Below, one piece after another: positions 1 to 9,579 of a stretch of 64,000 bases of DNA (its first letter is position 1; each line of letters starts with the position of its first letter). A program made the position numbers and the translations under genes. The DNA lies in NCBI RefSeq assembly GCF_900156625.1, contig NZ_FTOB01000001.1, forward strand, positions 372,001 to 436,000, written 5' to 3'. This stretch comes from Zobellia uliginosa. Lineage in GTDB: Bacteria; Bacteroidota; Bacteroidia; Flavobacteriales; Flavobacteriaceae. The notes under the pieces are model-generated. The model was not told where the DNA came from. It ran no database searches and was given only the letters and a program-made list of their open reading frames with translations.

Positions 1-1664
1 CGCAATGGTGCGTAAAAGGTCTCTTTTGTTCCATCTTCATATATCACTAGAATATCTATAGGCATAGGCATGGCCCCTTTACGGACTAAGGAAACCTCGG
101 TTTTACCTTCCTTGTCCTTAACATCGGTAATACCGTAATCTATGGTATTGGTCGTCTGTGTCCAGTCCGTTAGATACCAATCGAGTTCCATGCCCGAGAC
201 TTTTTCGGCGGTACGTTTGATATCGTTGGGTGTGGGATGCTTGAACTTGAAATCTTCATAATACTTGCGAAGGGTTTCCATCAATTTATCCTGACCGATA
301 ACATAGCCCAGTTGCGACAAGAAAATAGAGCCCTTGCTGTAAGCGGCTATTCCATAGGCAAAGTTCAGGTCGTAGCGGTCGGCATGGGTGGTCTGGGGTT
401 GTTCCTTACCGGAATTTACCAAGCTGTAATAACCTTTGTAGGTACCTTCAAAAGGATTCTCCTTGTTCTCTTGCATGACCTCGTTCATGGCCAAGGAAGA
501 GATAAAGGTGGTAAAGCCTTCGTCCATCCATTCGTGTTTCGATTCGTTGGTGGCCAAGATGTGTTGAAACCAAGAATGTGCCATTTCATGGGCCGTGACC
601 CCTACCAAGCTTCCAAATTTTCTTTCACCGGTAATCAGTGTGGCCATGGCGTATTCCATACCGCCGTCACCGCCTTGTATAACGGAATACTGCTCGTATG
701 GGTATTCGCCTATGTTTTTGTTGAAAAACTTCATGAGCTCCGCTGTTTTGGGCTGAAGTTTTTTCCAGTTGTCTATAATCTCTTTATTGTCTTTGTACAA
801 AAAGTGAAGCGTAGGCCCGTTTTCTACCTGAAGGGTATCGTGTATATAATCGGGGTCTGCAGCCCACATAAAGTCGTGTACCATCGGTGCCTTAAAGTGC
901 CATGTAAGGGTCTTGCCTTTCTGTTTTTTCACCTTGGTACCGGGCGCTTCATAGCCGTGACCGATTTCTTGAGGGTTTTGCAGGTAGCCGGTTCCTCCCA
1001 CTACATATTTTTTGTCTAGGGTCAGCTTTACGTCAAAATCGCCCCAAACGCCGTGAAATTCACGCGCAATGTAGGGGTCGGCATGCCATCCTTCAAAATC
1101 GTATTCGGCTAATTTCGGATACCATTGGCTCATAGACAGGGCTACACCTTCGGCACTGTTTCTTCCGGCCCTTCTGACCTGTAATGGAACCTGGCCCTTG
1201 AATTCCATTTCAAAGGTGGTCTTTCCTCCAGGAGGTATCGGTTGGGCCAATTCGACCACTAAAATCGTTTCCTCCTCTACAAAATCGACCTTAACACCGT
1301 CTTGGGTGAGCGAGTTTACGTGCAGATAACCGATTTCACTTTCCTTTAGGCTGGCAATACGGCTCTTCTTTTGATCATCGGTCATTCTACCGTCGGGATC
1401 CGGAATGCTCTGTAGTCGCATATCCATTTCGCTTCCCGGCTGAAATGCATTGAAAAACAAATGGTAGTATACGCGACTAAGCTCGTCTGGGGAGTTGTTG
1501 GTATAGACCAGTTTTTGCGTACCGGTATATTGAAAGTTGTCGACGTTCATATCAACTTCCATGGTGTAATCCACGTGCTGTTGCCAATATGAACCGTTTT
1601 GCGCAACCGCCGCTTGCCCCAATAAGAGCATTACGGCGGCTATTCCTTTAAAAAAGTGTTTCAT
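1..1664 (-). CDS. M1-family zinc aminopeptidase, exported (3' end outside window)
   Basis: The reading frame starts at 1664 and runs off the left edge, giving about 554 residues without a stop. It begins with a signal peptide (MKHFFKGIAAVMLLLGQAAVAQ). The zinc motif HEMAH is at residues 359-363 and is followed by a second-ligand motif NESKHEWMDEGF. The exopeptidase motif appears as GGMEYAMATLITG just before it (GGMEN in the canonical family, here with Tyr). These show an M1 (gluzincin) metallopeptidase that trims peptides, probably in the periplasm. It lies 5 bp after the stop of the S8 protease gene on the same strand, so the two are probably co-transcribed and may act in sequence on extracellular protein. 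The C-terminal part cannot be judged. Confidence 0.92.
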   Translation of the reverse strand, partial: MKHFFKGIAAVMLLLGQAAVAQNGSYWQQHVDYTMEVDMNVDNFQYTGTQKLVYTNNSPDELSRVYYHLFFNAFQPGSEMDMRLQSIPDPDGRMTDDQKKSRIASLKESEIGYLHVNSLTQDGVKVDFVEEETILVVELAQPIPPGGKTTFEMEFKGQVPLQVRRAGRNSAEGVALSMSQWYPKLAEYDFEGWHADPYIAREFHGVWGDFDVKLTLDKKYVVGGTGYLQNPQEIGHGYEAPGTKVKKQKGKTLTWHFKAPMVHDFMWAADPDYIHDTLQVENGPTLHFLYKDNKEIIDNWKKLQPKTAELMKFFNKNIGEYPYEQYSVIQGGDGGMEYAMATLITGERKFGSLVGVTAHEMAHSWFQHILATNESKHEWMDEGFTTFISSLAMNEVMQENKENPFEGTYKGYYSLVNSGKEQPQTTHADRYDLNFAYGIAAYSKGSIFLSQLGYVIGQDKLMETLRKYYEDFKFKHPTPNDIKRTAEKVSGMELDWYLTDWTQTTNTIDYGITDVKDKEGKTEVSLVRKGAMPMPIDILVIYEDGTKETFYAPL

Positions 1665-1669
1665 ACTAA

Positions 1670-3301
1670 TTATAATTTAATTTTGCCTTTGGCCACGTTA
1701 TCCGCCATGATCAAGGCGTTGTAGGCATTTACGATTTTACCGGAGGTAGAAACCTTGTCCAAGGTTGCCGTTTTTGCCGTATCACCTCCCAAAATCACCT
1801 TTACCCTTGGAGCCAAACCAGATTCCATGATAATGTGTTTTACTTGGGAAGCGGTCAATTTAGGATAGTAAGAACGAATTAAGGCTGCAACACCGGCAAC
1901 AGCGGGAGCCGCCATTGAGGTTCCACCTTGAAAATCATATGAATTGTCGGGCATTGTTGAATAGATTTCGTCGCCAGGGGCAAAAACATCAACATTAACA
2001 GCGCCGTAGTTTGAGAACGAAGCAAGCATTTCCGATCCGTATTTTGAAGACAATGCGCCTACGGTCAATACGTTATCGGCAATTTCAGGACCGTTGTCCA
2101 CTTGATCGTTCGGAAAGTTTGGATTTGCGGGATCGTCTAGGTCGGCACCTTCGTTACCGGCGGCATGAACAAAAAGCACATCGTTTTCGGCTGCGTATTT
2201 AATGGCATCGTAAACCCATTCGGCCTTTGGGCTAAAGCCTTTTCCGAAACTACCGTTAATGACCTTGGCCCCGTTGTCTACCGCATAACGGATGCCCAAG
2301 GCGATGTCTTTGTCGTATTCATCACCGTTAGGTACCGCGCGAATACTCATAATGGCCACGTTGTTGGCTACTCCGTTGGCCCCTTTACCATTGTTGCGTT
2401 TGGCGCCGATAATACCTGCTACGTGCGTTCCATGGCTTTCGTCTTCTACCCTGTTTTTAGGATTTCCGTTTCCATAGCCCAAATCGGTAATGTCGTAGGG
2501 ATCGTCTCCCACCACTTCGCGGCCATTGAAATCAACGTTGTAGTTGTAGTTCAATTGATCGGAAAAATACTTGATGCCCCCTTCAATTTGCTCTAAAACT
2601 TCAGGAATACTGTCTTCGTAAGTGAGCATTTGTGTCAGGATCCCAATATTTTGCTGCATGGCCTCATCTTTAGGCTCGATAGCGGCAAGGTCTTTTTTGG
2701 TATAGGCTTCCTTTCCCAATTCTTTTTTAACGGCATCATCGGCGTTTTTGACCGCTTGGTAGATTTGCTCGTACTGCTGTTTTTGTTGACCGGACTTGGC
2801 GTATTCGCTGTCTACTTTAGCTTTGGCCTTGGCCTGCAATGAGGCATCGCCTAACTTTAATTTCACGATACGCGTTGCTTCCAGTTGTTCGTTGTACGAC
2901 TCGCCCAAAAAGTTATATCCGTGAATATCATCGATGTATCCGTTTTTATCATTGTCTATACCATCACCGGCTTTTTCACCTTTGTTGGTCCATAGAACGT
3001 CCTTTAAATCCTCATGGTCTAAGTCCATGCCAGAATCAAGTACGGCAACGATGACCGTTTCTCCTTTTTTGTTCTTTATGATTTCGGCATAGGCCTTGTC
3101 AACACTCATACCGGGAATGGTATCGGCTACAAGGTCTAGATGGCCCCAGTTTTTCTTTTGGGCATCGGTTAAATCGGATATTTTTAAGGGAGTGGTATCA
3201 ATGTTCGCAATTGGGGTAGATACCAAGGCTGTTGAACCACAGCCCATAAGCAAAAGACCGGCGGATAAGCCTAATAAGGGTCTTGAAATGAATGGTGTCA
3301 T
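1670..3301 (-). CDS. S8 subtilisin-like serine protease lipoprotein
   Basis: This is a 543-residue protein with a lipoprotein signal: hydrophobic N-terminus and lipobox LLMGC, with the modified Cys at residue 21. The subtilase catalytic residues are all present: Asp89 in AVLDSGMDLDH, His290 in ESHGTHVAG, oxyanion Asn383 in HAAGNEG and Ser462 in GGTSMAAPAVAG. About 200 residues separate Asp and His, far more than in subtilisin. This insert contains a calcium-loop-like DGIDNDKNGYIDD and a Lys/Gln-rich, probably helical stretch, as in many Bacteroidota S8 enzymes. It is probably a surface or periplasmic endoprotease. The M1 peptidase gene starts 5 bp downstream, which suggests one operon. Confidence 0.93.
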   Translation of the reverse strand: MTPFISRPLLGLSAGLLLMGCGSTALVSTPIANIDTTPLKISDLTDAQKKNWGHLDLVADTIPGMSVDKAYAEIIKNKKGETVIVAVLDSGMDLDHEDLKDVLWTNKGEKAGDGIDNDKNGYIDDIHGYNFLGESYNEQLEATRIVKLKLGDASLQAKAKAKVDSEYAKSGQQKQQYEQIYQAVKNADDAVKKELGKEAYTKKDLAAIEPKDEAMQQNIGILTQMLTYEDSIPEVLEQIEGGIKYFSDQLNYNYNVDFNGREVVGDDPYDITDLGYGNGNPKNRVEDESHGTHVAGIIGAKRNNGKGANGVANNVAIMSIRAVPNGDEYDKDIALGIRYAVDNGAKVINGSFGKGFSPKAEWVYDAIKYAAENDVLFVHAAGNEGADLDDPANPNFPNDQVDNGPEIADNVLTVGALSSKYGSEMLASFSNYGAVNVDVFAPGDEIYSTMPDNSYDFQGGTSMAAPAVAGVAALIRSYYPKLTASQVKHIIMESGLAPRVKVILGGDTAKTATLDKVSTSGKIVNAYNALIMADNVAKGKIKL

Positions 3302-3414
3302 ATAGTTATATAAAGTTTAGTGTTTAATTGTTTTATACATTTTTCGGGGTCAAATACATCAAAATAAGTGGATTACCATTGGGAAGCAAAATATTATTTT
3401 AACAGAATTGCTAG

Positions 3415-3422
3415 CAAAGGTA
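3415..3422 (-). promoter_or_regulatory. Predicted -7 element for the S8/M1 operon
   Basis: On the minus strand this reads TACCTTTG, matching the Bacteroidota housekeeping -7 consensus TAnnTTTG, about 110 bases upstream of the S8 start. The surrounding gap 3302-3681 (380 bases) is AT-rich and holds no convincing gene; I see no other feature in it. Confidence 0.4.
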
Positions 3423-3681
3423 ATATTTGGCACAATTTTTTAACCCAATCGTAATCTTTTTATGATTTTTTTATAGAGAATTTTATGAGGTTATCGTTTT
3501 TTTACGGGATCAATATTGCTGGTCTCCCCATAAAAGTTATCGCGGTCTATTTGAGCTTACAAGACATATTTACAAATTTATTTTACTCGTCTATGCTAGT
3601 GGAATAAAGGACTGGATGTATTTTCGTATACGATTAGTATCCATAGCAAATGCTTGAAGCCTTGGGTAAACGTTGGGTGAA

Positions 3682-4542
3682 TTAGCCAAAAATTGACTCA
3701 AAATGGTAGGTTTCGTTTAGTCTTGCACCTTTTTCGGTGGCCTTTAGGGTACAGATCTCGTTATGGGCATCGTGTTCAAAGAACAGATAGTAGTCGTTGG
3801 CAATGGCATCGTTCAAAAAAGCTTCCTTTTCGGTCAGGGTCAAAAGGGGCCGTGTGTCATAGCCCATGACATAGGGCAAGGGAATATGCCCGACCGTAGG
3901 AAGCAAATCGGCCATAAAGACCAATTCCTTTCCTTTATAGGATATATGGGGTAACATCTGCTTATCGGTATGGCCATCTACAAAATGCACCTTAAAACCA
4001 AGTTCAGGAAGCATTTGAAAGGTATCGGAGGTTCTTTCAATAAACTTTAACTGCCCGCTCTCTTGCATGGGCAGAAGGTTTTCCTTTAAAAAAGAGGCCT
4101 TTTCACGGGCATTGGGTTTTGTTGCCCATTGCCAATGGTCTTCGTTCGTCCAAAATGTGGCATTTTTAAAAGCAGGCTCGTAGCCCGTTCTATCTTTGTT
4201 CCACTGGATACAGCCCCCACAATGGTCGAAATGCAAATGTGTTAAAAAGACATCGGTGATATCATCGCGGTGAAAACCCAACTTCTGTAGTGAGGCGTCA
4301 ATGGAATGATCGCCCCAGCGGTTATAGTAGCTAAAGAATTTCTCCGATTGCTTCTGGCCCATACCGGTATCCACTAGAATCAACCTATTGCCTTCTTCTA
4401 TGAGCAGGCTGCGTGCGGCAATGTCAATTTGATTGTTGGCGTCGGCAGGATTGGTACGTTGCCAAATGGTTTTCGGTACAACGCCGAACATGGCTCCGCC
4501 GTCGAGCTTAAAGTTTCCGGTTTCTATAGGATAAAGTGTCAT
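3682..4542 (-). CDS. Metallo-beta-lactamase-fold hydrolase
   Basis: From the chosen start at 4542 (MTLYPIETGNF) the protein has 286 residues. It carries the MBL-fold zinc motif THLHFDH (His102, His104, Asp106, His107), a later metal His in DGHTDKQMLPH, and an Asp in the MADLLPT segment. The layout resembles the AiiA/quorum-quenching lactonase and YtnP-like branch, but substrate cannot be read from sequence. The frame is open 24 codons further upstream to 4614; the later start was chosen because the family begins with the short beta-strand just before the first DG motif. No signal peptide is visible from this start, so a cytoplasmic enzyme is likely. It is the downstream neighbour of the antiporter gene on the same strand but is separated by 200 bases. 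Confidence 0.85.
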   Translation of the reverse strand: MTLYPIETGNFKLDGGAMFGVVPKTIWQRTNPADANNQIDIAARSLLIEEGNRLILVDTGMGQKQSEKFFSYYNRWGDHSIDASLQKLGFHRDDITDVFLTHLHFDHCGGCIQWNKDRTGYEPAFKNATFWTNEDHWQWATKPNAREKASFLKENLLPMQESGQLKFIERTSDTFQMLPELGFKVHFVDGHTDKQMLPHISYKGKELVFMADLLPTVGHIPLPYVMGYDTRPLLTLTEKEAFLNDAIANDYYLFFEHDAHNEICTLKATEKGARLNETYHFESIFG

Positions 4543-4668
4543 CGATCGTGGTTCAGAAAGGGGGTGCAAATTAAGAAAAGCGTTTATGAAGTACAACAAA
4601 TGTGTAAATATCAAAGGAATTACCGAAGCGCCTGAAGCCCATTAAATATAATGTTCGGTATATCTTAT

Positions 4669-4724
4669 GGGCTTGCCCATGGCTGACGGTCTTGCGATTT
4701 CGCACATGAAGACTTGGCGAGCCC
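4669..4724. repeat. Nested inverted repeat between antiporter and MBL genes
   Basis: The outer arms GGGCTTGCC (4669-4677) and GGCGAGCCC (4716-4724) pair with one G-U. Inside, GTCTT (4689-4693) pairs with AAGAC (4709-4713) and GCGA pairs with TCGC around a TT loop. It lies just after the antiporter stop codon on the minus strand and lacks a T-run, so it may be a 3'-end RNA structure or an intergenic repeat element rather than a classical terminator. Confidence 0.45.
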
Positions 4725-4744
4725 GTTATACCCGCTTAGGCGGA

Positions 4745-6526
4745 TTATTGGATATAGATTACATGTTCTCCGGGCTTTATGGTGTCATTGTAGTGAAAAG
4801 GCCGCTTAACCCCGTGCCCGTCACGAATCAATATGGGTAGCACCTCCCTGTCTTTTGAGTTTTTCTTTACCCAGTCCCTAGTGGTCATCTCTTTGTCGAC
4901 CTTTTCTTCCCCCTCCTTAAAATCACCGGCCGAAACCTTGTACGACCAAGCGGACATATCGGTTTTGTTGGCAAACAGTGAAGAGGCCTCGATATGGTTC
5001 AATAGATTGGGTCCGGCCCCGTTTTCGACCGGGGACATCAGCACGATGCGATTGGGAATATAAAACGAATTATAGGCCAATTGTGCCGAGAGGAGGTTGA
5101 TTTCACTGTTGCCCGTCAAGGCAATAAAGGTATGTTTCGATAGGGCATCTGCCGTTTCAAAGGCATCTTCCTTTAAGGCGTTTCCGTATATGGCCTTTAG
5201 CCCTTGTGCCAGGGCTTCGTTTACGTGATCTTTATTGGAGTCTATAAGGGTAACCTCGCTCTGTTGGGCGAGTTGTTTTGAAATGTATAGGCCCAAGGGG
5301 TTGGCCCCGAGTACGAGATAGCCTTTTCGGGCATCCTGTTTTACCAGTTCACCCCGTTTCCTGAGCCAATTGGTAGTCCAGGTGAGTAGTACGGGAACCG
5401 TAAGCGTTGTGGAAATGGCCATAAACACCAATATGGAAAAAATCTCTTGGGAAATAATGTTCATCTGCAGTCCGATACCGGCAATAATGATCTCAACGGC
5501 ACCCCTGCCGTTCATTCCCGTACCTATGGTAACTCCTTCGCGCCAACCGTATCCACTTGGCAGGTAAAATAGGGCCGTTCCTAAAATTTTACCCACGACG
5601 GCGCCTATGATGATCAATACCAATAGGGCGAGGTCGGTTTGAAAGACCTCTAGGGTAACATGAAAACCGGCCGTAACGAAAAATATAGGGGCCAAGAAAC
5701 CGATGGAGATATCGTGAAAGACCCCGGTAACCTCTTTGAGCACCGGTCTTGAAAAGACCCCGTCGCGTATAAAGAGTCCGCCCATAAATGCTCCCAAAAT
5801 TCCGTGAAGCCCTGCGAGTTCCGCCAATTCGGCAAAACCTAATACGATAATGACCATGATGCTGAAATGGGCCGTACGCCCTGTAAGTTTGATCTTGGTA
5901 AGTAATTTTCCTATCAAGGGGAACAGGTAGACACCCGTTAGGCCCGAGAAGGCGAAAAATAAAATGGCCTTCGCCGCCACCCAGCCCAGCCCAAGGGCAT
6001 CGATACTGCCGGCGTCGACAAAACCGATAATTCCGGCAAAAATGATGAGAGCCAAGGTGTCGGAGATCAGGGCTCCGGCCATTAGCACATAGGCTATGCG
6101 GGTATCTAAAAGCTTAAGGTCTACCAAGATCCTGCTTTTTGTGGCCAAGGAAGTAACGCCTACGGCGATACCGACGAAGAGGCCGGCTATTTCCGTGCCA
6201 CCAAAGGCCAAAATGGTATAATAGCCCAGGGCAAAGGGCACTACAAACCCACCAATGGCAGCCAGTAGACCGGCCCATGAGGCCTTGCCCAGATCCTTAA
6301 AATTAATTTCCATTCCGATATAGGCCATAAGAAAGAGTATGCCTATTTCGGCCAAAATGTTCAGGGCCTCAGAGGTATCGAGAACCCCGAGTATGGCAGG
6401 ACCTAGAACGATTCCGATAAGGAGTTCGCCCAAAATGGAGGGGAAGCCCATACGTTTTGCCGTTATTCCACCAATCCAGGCGGCGAACAATACCAATAGC
6501 AGATTTACGATACTAAGTTCTTCCAT
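4745..6526 (-). CDS. CPA2-type cation:proton antiporter with TrkA-N domain
   Basis: This 593-residue protein has about 12 predicted membrane helices in residues 1-390, with the Na+/H+ exchanger fold of the KefB/CPA2 group, including GILFLMAYIGMEINF and TGMNGRGAVEIIIA, the helix pair typical of the transport core. A cytoplasmic NAD-binding TrkA-N (RCK) domain follows at about residue 400 (GYLVLGANPLGLYI). It probably exchanges Na+ or K+ for protons, gated by nucleotide or redox state through the TrkA domain. A second antiporter gene of a different subfamily starts on the opposite strand 190 bases away, so the two share one divergent promoter region. Confidence 0.9.
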   Translation of the reverse strand: MEELSIVNLLLVLFAAWIGGITAKRMGFPSILGELLIGIVLGPAILGVLDTSEALNILAEIGILFLMAYIGMEINFKDLGKASWAGLLAAIGGFVVPFALGYYTILAFGGTEIAGLFVGIAVGVTSLATKSRILVDLKLLDTRIAYVLMAGALISDTLALIIFAGIIGFVDAGSIDALGLGWVAAKAILFFAFSGLTGVYLFPLIGKLLTKIKLTGRTAHFSIMVIIVLGFAELAELAGLHGILGAFMGGLFIRDGVFSRPVLKEVTGVFHDISIGFLAPIFFVTAGFHVTLEVFQTDLALLVLIIIGAVVGKILGTALFYLPSGYGWREGVTIGTGMNGRGAVEIIIAGIGLQMNIISQEIFSILVFMAISTTLTVPVLLTWTTNWLRKRGELVKQDARKGYLVLGANPLGLYISKQLAQQSEVTLIDSNKDHVNEALAQGLKAIYGNALKEDAFETADALSKHTFIALTGNSEINLLSAQLAYNSFYIPNRIVLMSPVENGAGPNLLNHIEASSLFANKTDMSAWSYKVSAGDFKEGEEKVDKEMTTRDWVKKNSKDREVLPILIRDGHGVKRPFHYNDTIKPGEHVIYIQ

Positions 6527-6716
6527 AGGTTAAATTTGTGGGGTTCAGTAAATTAAAGATGAAAAAATAACCAATTAAAAATTATCCTGCAAGAGCGTCA
6601 AAGGGATAATTCCTAGCCTATAATCATCAGTTTTCTGTAGGTCTTTGCTTACAGGGTCTTTTATGGATTTTGCACGGAGCCTTTTTTAAGGTGGGTCAAG
6701 GTTTTTTTTGTTGTAG

Positions 6717-8630
6717 ATGGATTTTTTCTATATTAAAACTTATCTTGCTTCAAATTTTTTTATGGTAGAATTAGCGGGAATAATTATCCTTGGAATTATT
6801 GCACAGTGGGTAGCATGGCGATTTAAACTACCGGCCATTTTGCCCCTTATTCTTATAGGCCTATTGGTAGGGCCTATATCTACGTTGTTTACGGAAGACG
6901 GCACAAAGTTGATCCGACCTATCTGGAATGAAAAGGAAGGACTCTTCCTCGGAGAAAGCCTTTACCACTTTGTATCATTGGCCATTGGGGTTATCTTGTT
7001 CGAGGGCGGACTTACTTTAAAACGTTCGGAGGTGACCAGGGTTGGCCCCGTGATTACCAAGCTGATTACGGTAGGTAGTGCAGTGACCTTCTTTTTGGCA
7101 GGAACTGCCGCCCATTTTATTTTTGAGCTAAGCTGGCAAATATCATTTTTGTTTTCGGCCCTTATCATTGTTACCGGACCAACGGTTATTACTCCGATTC
7201 TTAGAAATATTCCTTTAAAGAAAGACCTTTCGGCCATACTGAAGTGGGAGGGTATTCTTATAGATCCCATTGGAGCCCTTGTGGCGGTATTGGTATTTGA
7301 GTTCATTAGCATCGGTGAGGGACAAGGATATACCCAAACCGGCCTATTGGAATTTGTAAAAGTACTTTTGTTGGGCTTTACCTTTGGATTCACTTTTGCC
7401 CATGCCTTGACCTTGGCCATAAAAAAGAATTATGTGCCCCATTATCTGTTGAATGTGGTGTCTTTGTCCGTGGTGCTTTCGGTTTTTGTTATTTCGGAGT
7501 TGTTTGCACACGAATCCGGTTTGTTGGCCGTGGTAGTCATGGGGATGGTCATGGGTAATACCCAACTGCCCAATATTAAGGAATTACTCTATTTTAAAGA
7601 GTCGATCAGTATATTGTTGATTTCCATGCTCTTTATATTGCTCTCGGCAAGTATGAATTTGCCCGAACTTGAACTGCTGTATAACTATAAGACACTTATT
7701 CTTTTTGCCATAGTGGTGTTTGTCGTAAGGCCCTTGGGCGTATTTTTGAGTACTGCGGGATCCAAGCTCAACTTTAGGGAAAAGCTCTTTATCAGTTGGG
7801 TAGGCCCCAGGGGTATCGTAGCTGCGGGTATTGCTTCCCTTTTTGGCTCTAAATTGATCTTGAGGGGTGAGCCCGGTGCGGATTACATAACCCCATTGGT
7901 CTTTATGATCGTTTTGGGAACCGTTTTGCTCAACGCATCCACGGCGCGCTTCATGGCGAAGTTATTGGGCGTGTTCTTGGAGAAATCGGAGGGTATTGTA
8001 ATCATCGGTGCGTCTAAAGTATCAAGACTGATCGCCGATTATCTGCATAAGAACAACCGTCATGTCGTATTGGTAGATAATAACCAAACGAATATCGAGA
8101 AAGCCCAAAAACTGGGCATAGAGGCCATTACGGCCAATATCTATTCCGATAACCTGACCGATAATATCGAGTTGAACGATGTGGGCTATCTTATGGCCCT
8201 TACCGGAAACTCCGATATCAACAAATATGCGGTTGAAAAATTCAGCAGTCAGTTCGGTGAGAACGGTTCGTTCAGGCTGATCGACTCCGATGAAATGAAC
8301 GATCCGGAGAACAATCCGAAAGAAGGCCTATTCTCACACACGGACGATTTTATCAAACTGACGGAAACGGCGCGTATGTTCCCTATTATCCATGAGATTG
8401 AGATAAAGGACAAGGAACACTATGATGGCCTTATAGAAATTACCAAGGCAGACGATTATGTGGTGCCCATTTTTCTTAAAACGCCTGACGGCGACCTTAA
8501 GATCATACCTTCTTTCAGTACGGATTTTGAGGATATCAATGGAGGATACCGATTGGTGTATTTAGGAAAGATCTTGGAGGTTGACGAAACCGAAGATGAG
8601 GTCGAAACCAAGCATCGAGACGAAGAATAA
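6717..8630 (+). CDS. CPA1-type (NhaP-like) sodium:proton antiporter with TrkA-N domain
   Basis: This 637-residue protein has about 12 membrane helices in residues 15-415, with the CPA1 signatures ILFEGGLTL, VTGPTVITPIL and WVGPRGIVAAGIASLFG. A TrkA-N nucleotide-binding domain begins near residue 425 (GIVIIGASKVSRLIADYL), and the end is highly acidic. It probably exports Na+ (or K+) in exchange for protons in this likely marine organism. It is transcribed away from the CPA2 antiporter; the intergenic 6527-6716 presumably holds both promoters, though I could not assign a clear TAnnTTTG element there. Confidence 0.9.
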   Translation: MDFFYIKTYLASNFFMVELAGIIILGIIAQWVAWRFKLPAILPLILIGLLVGPISTLFTEDGTKLIRPIWNEKEGLFLGESLYHFVSLAIGVILFEGGLTLKRSEVTRVGPVITKLITVGSAVTFFLAGTAAHFIFELSWQISFLFSALIIVTGPTVITPILRNIPLKKDLSAILKWEGILIDPIGALVAVLVFEFISIGEGQGYTQTGLLEFVKVLLLGFTFGFTFAHALTLAIKKNYVPHYLLNVVSLSVVLSVFVISELFAHESGLLAVVVMGMVMGNTQLPNIKELLYFKESISILLISMLFILLSASMNLPELELLYNYKTLILFAIVVFVVRPLGVFLSTAGSKLNFREKLFISWVGPRGIVAAGIASLFGSKLILRGEPGADYITPLVFMIVLGTVLLNASTARFMAKLLGVFLEKSEGIVIIGASKVSRLIADYLHKNNRHVVLVDNNQTNIEKAQKLGIEAITANIYSDNLTDNIELNDVGYLMALTGNSDINKYAVEKFSSQFGENGSFRLIDSDEMNDPENNPKEGLFSHTDDFIKLTETARMFPIIHEIEIKDKEHYDGLIEITKADDYVVPIFLKTPDGDLKIIPSFSTDFEDINGGYRLVYLGKILEVDETEDEVETKHRDEE

Positions 8631-8657
8631 CCCCTTTTTCTTTCATATCATGCCGTT

Positions 8658-8894
8658 TTAACCTGAAAAGGGCATGGTTTCGTGTACGGTAATATCGATA
8701 TCGTCAAGTTGCACTTCGCCTTCATAATTGTCGGCGACCAAGCTATAGAAGTGTAGGGCCGACTCCCTTTTTATTTTGTTGACAAGTAGGGTAATGTCTA
8801 CTTCCCCACTTTCTTGTTGCCAGATAAAGATAGAGTTCTGTTCGGTCGGAATAATACGGTGTCTTGCCGTAAAGTGTGCAATATAAGTCGTCAT
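8658..8894 (-). CDS. Small protein of unknown function (78 aa)
   Basis: A 78-residue protein beginning MTTYIAHFTARHRIIP, with no signal peptide and no membrane segment. It is acidic in its second half and alternates hydrophobic and polar residues as in beta strands (DITLLVNKIKRES). I do not recognise a family. It stands alone, convergent with the CPA1 antiporter gene. A hairpin (arms CATGCC 8649-8654 and GGCATG 8671-8676) overlaps its stop codon and may end both transcripts. Confidence 0.6.
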   Translation of the reverse strand: MTTYIAHFTARHRIIPTEQNSIFIWQQESGEVDITLLVNKIKRESALHFYSLVADNYEGEVQLDDIDITVHETMPFSG

Positions 8895-9150
8895 TTTCTA
8901 TGTGCAATAATTCAACAGTACTAAAACTGAATGCAGGTTTAAAAATTGTGCTGTGCAGGAAGTATTTGTAAGAAAAAATTAATTTTTGTTGTCGGAAACT
9001 ATAAAGGGCTTGACAAAGAAGAAATTATCTTTTTGGGCCTTTTCGGCCGTTGCTCTACATTCACAAATTTGTGTTATTTTCCTACAATAATCGAAAATTG
9101 TTTGCGTTTTTTGTGGTAATTCAATTTTATTAATATTAACGCTGATTACT

Positions 9151-9519
9151 ATGAAAAAAATCGTTTTATTCTTTGCTTTAGCCAGTACCGTTGCCTTTAC
9201 AAGTTGTTCAAAAGATGAGGATGACACTGATGCCATCGTAGGGACATGGGTAAATGAAATGAGCGCCACTCCCCAGGGCGGCGAAACGACTACCCGCGAA
9301 GATAGATGGGTTTTTAAAGCAGACCATAGCGGGGAGTTTAAAAAGACAACAAATGGCGAAATTGATGCGGAGACAAGCTTTAGTTGGACAAAATCCGATG
9401 AGGGTTACCAAGTTGACTATAAGGAAGCCGTACGATCCAATGAAGTATTTACCATAGGTGAGCTCTTAGGAAAACGTATATTGGAAAAAGAAGGGACTAT
9501 GGTTGCCACTAAAAAATAA
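9151..9519 (+). CDS. Small lipocalin-like lipoprotein
   Basis: A 122-residue protein with a lipoprotein signal (MKKIVLFFALASTVAFTSC) and the Bacteroidota-typical SKDEDD run after the lipidated Cys. The mature part contains IVGTWVNEMSA and a series of short beta-strand-like segments, the pattern of the small lipocalin-like proteins (DUF4923/lipocalin_4-like) of this phylum. It is probably attached to the outer membrane and may bind a small ligand; function is not known. It is a single gene ended by a strong bidirectional terminator shared with lepA. Confidence 0.8.
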   Translation: MKKIVLFFALASTVAFTSCSKDEDDTDAIVGTWVNEMSATPQGGETTTREDRWVFKADHSGEFKKTTNGEIDAETSFSWTKSDEGYQVDYKEAVRSNEVFTIGELLGKRILEKEGTMVATKK

Positions 9520-9540
9520 GGCAGAGGCTTTATAAAAGGA

Positions 9541-9579
9541 AAAAGTCCCTTACGTTCAACTCGTAAGGGACTTTTTTTT
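9541..9579. terminator. Bidirectional intrinsic terminator between the lipoprotein gene and lepA
   Basis: A 14-bp perfect stem, AAAAGTCCCTTACG (9541-9554) and CGTAAGGGACTTTT (9562-9575), encloses a 7-base loop and ends in a T-run to 9579. The A-run on the left gives the same U-tail on the minus strand, so it serves both convergent genes. Its right end overlaps the lepA stop codon. Confidence 0.9.

Noticed and set aside
237-1019. Long plus-strand open frame
   Set aside because: It lies antisense to the M1 peptidase, whose minus-strand frame has a signal peptide and the HEMAH zinc motif.
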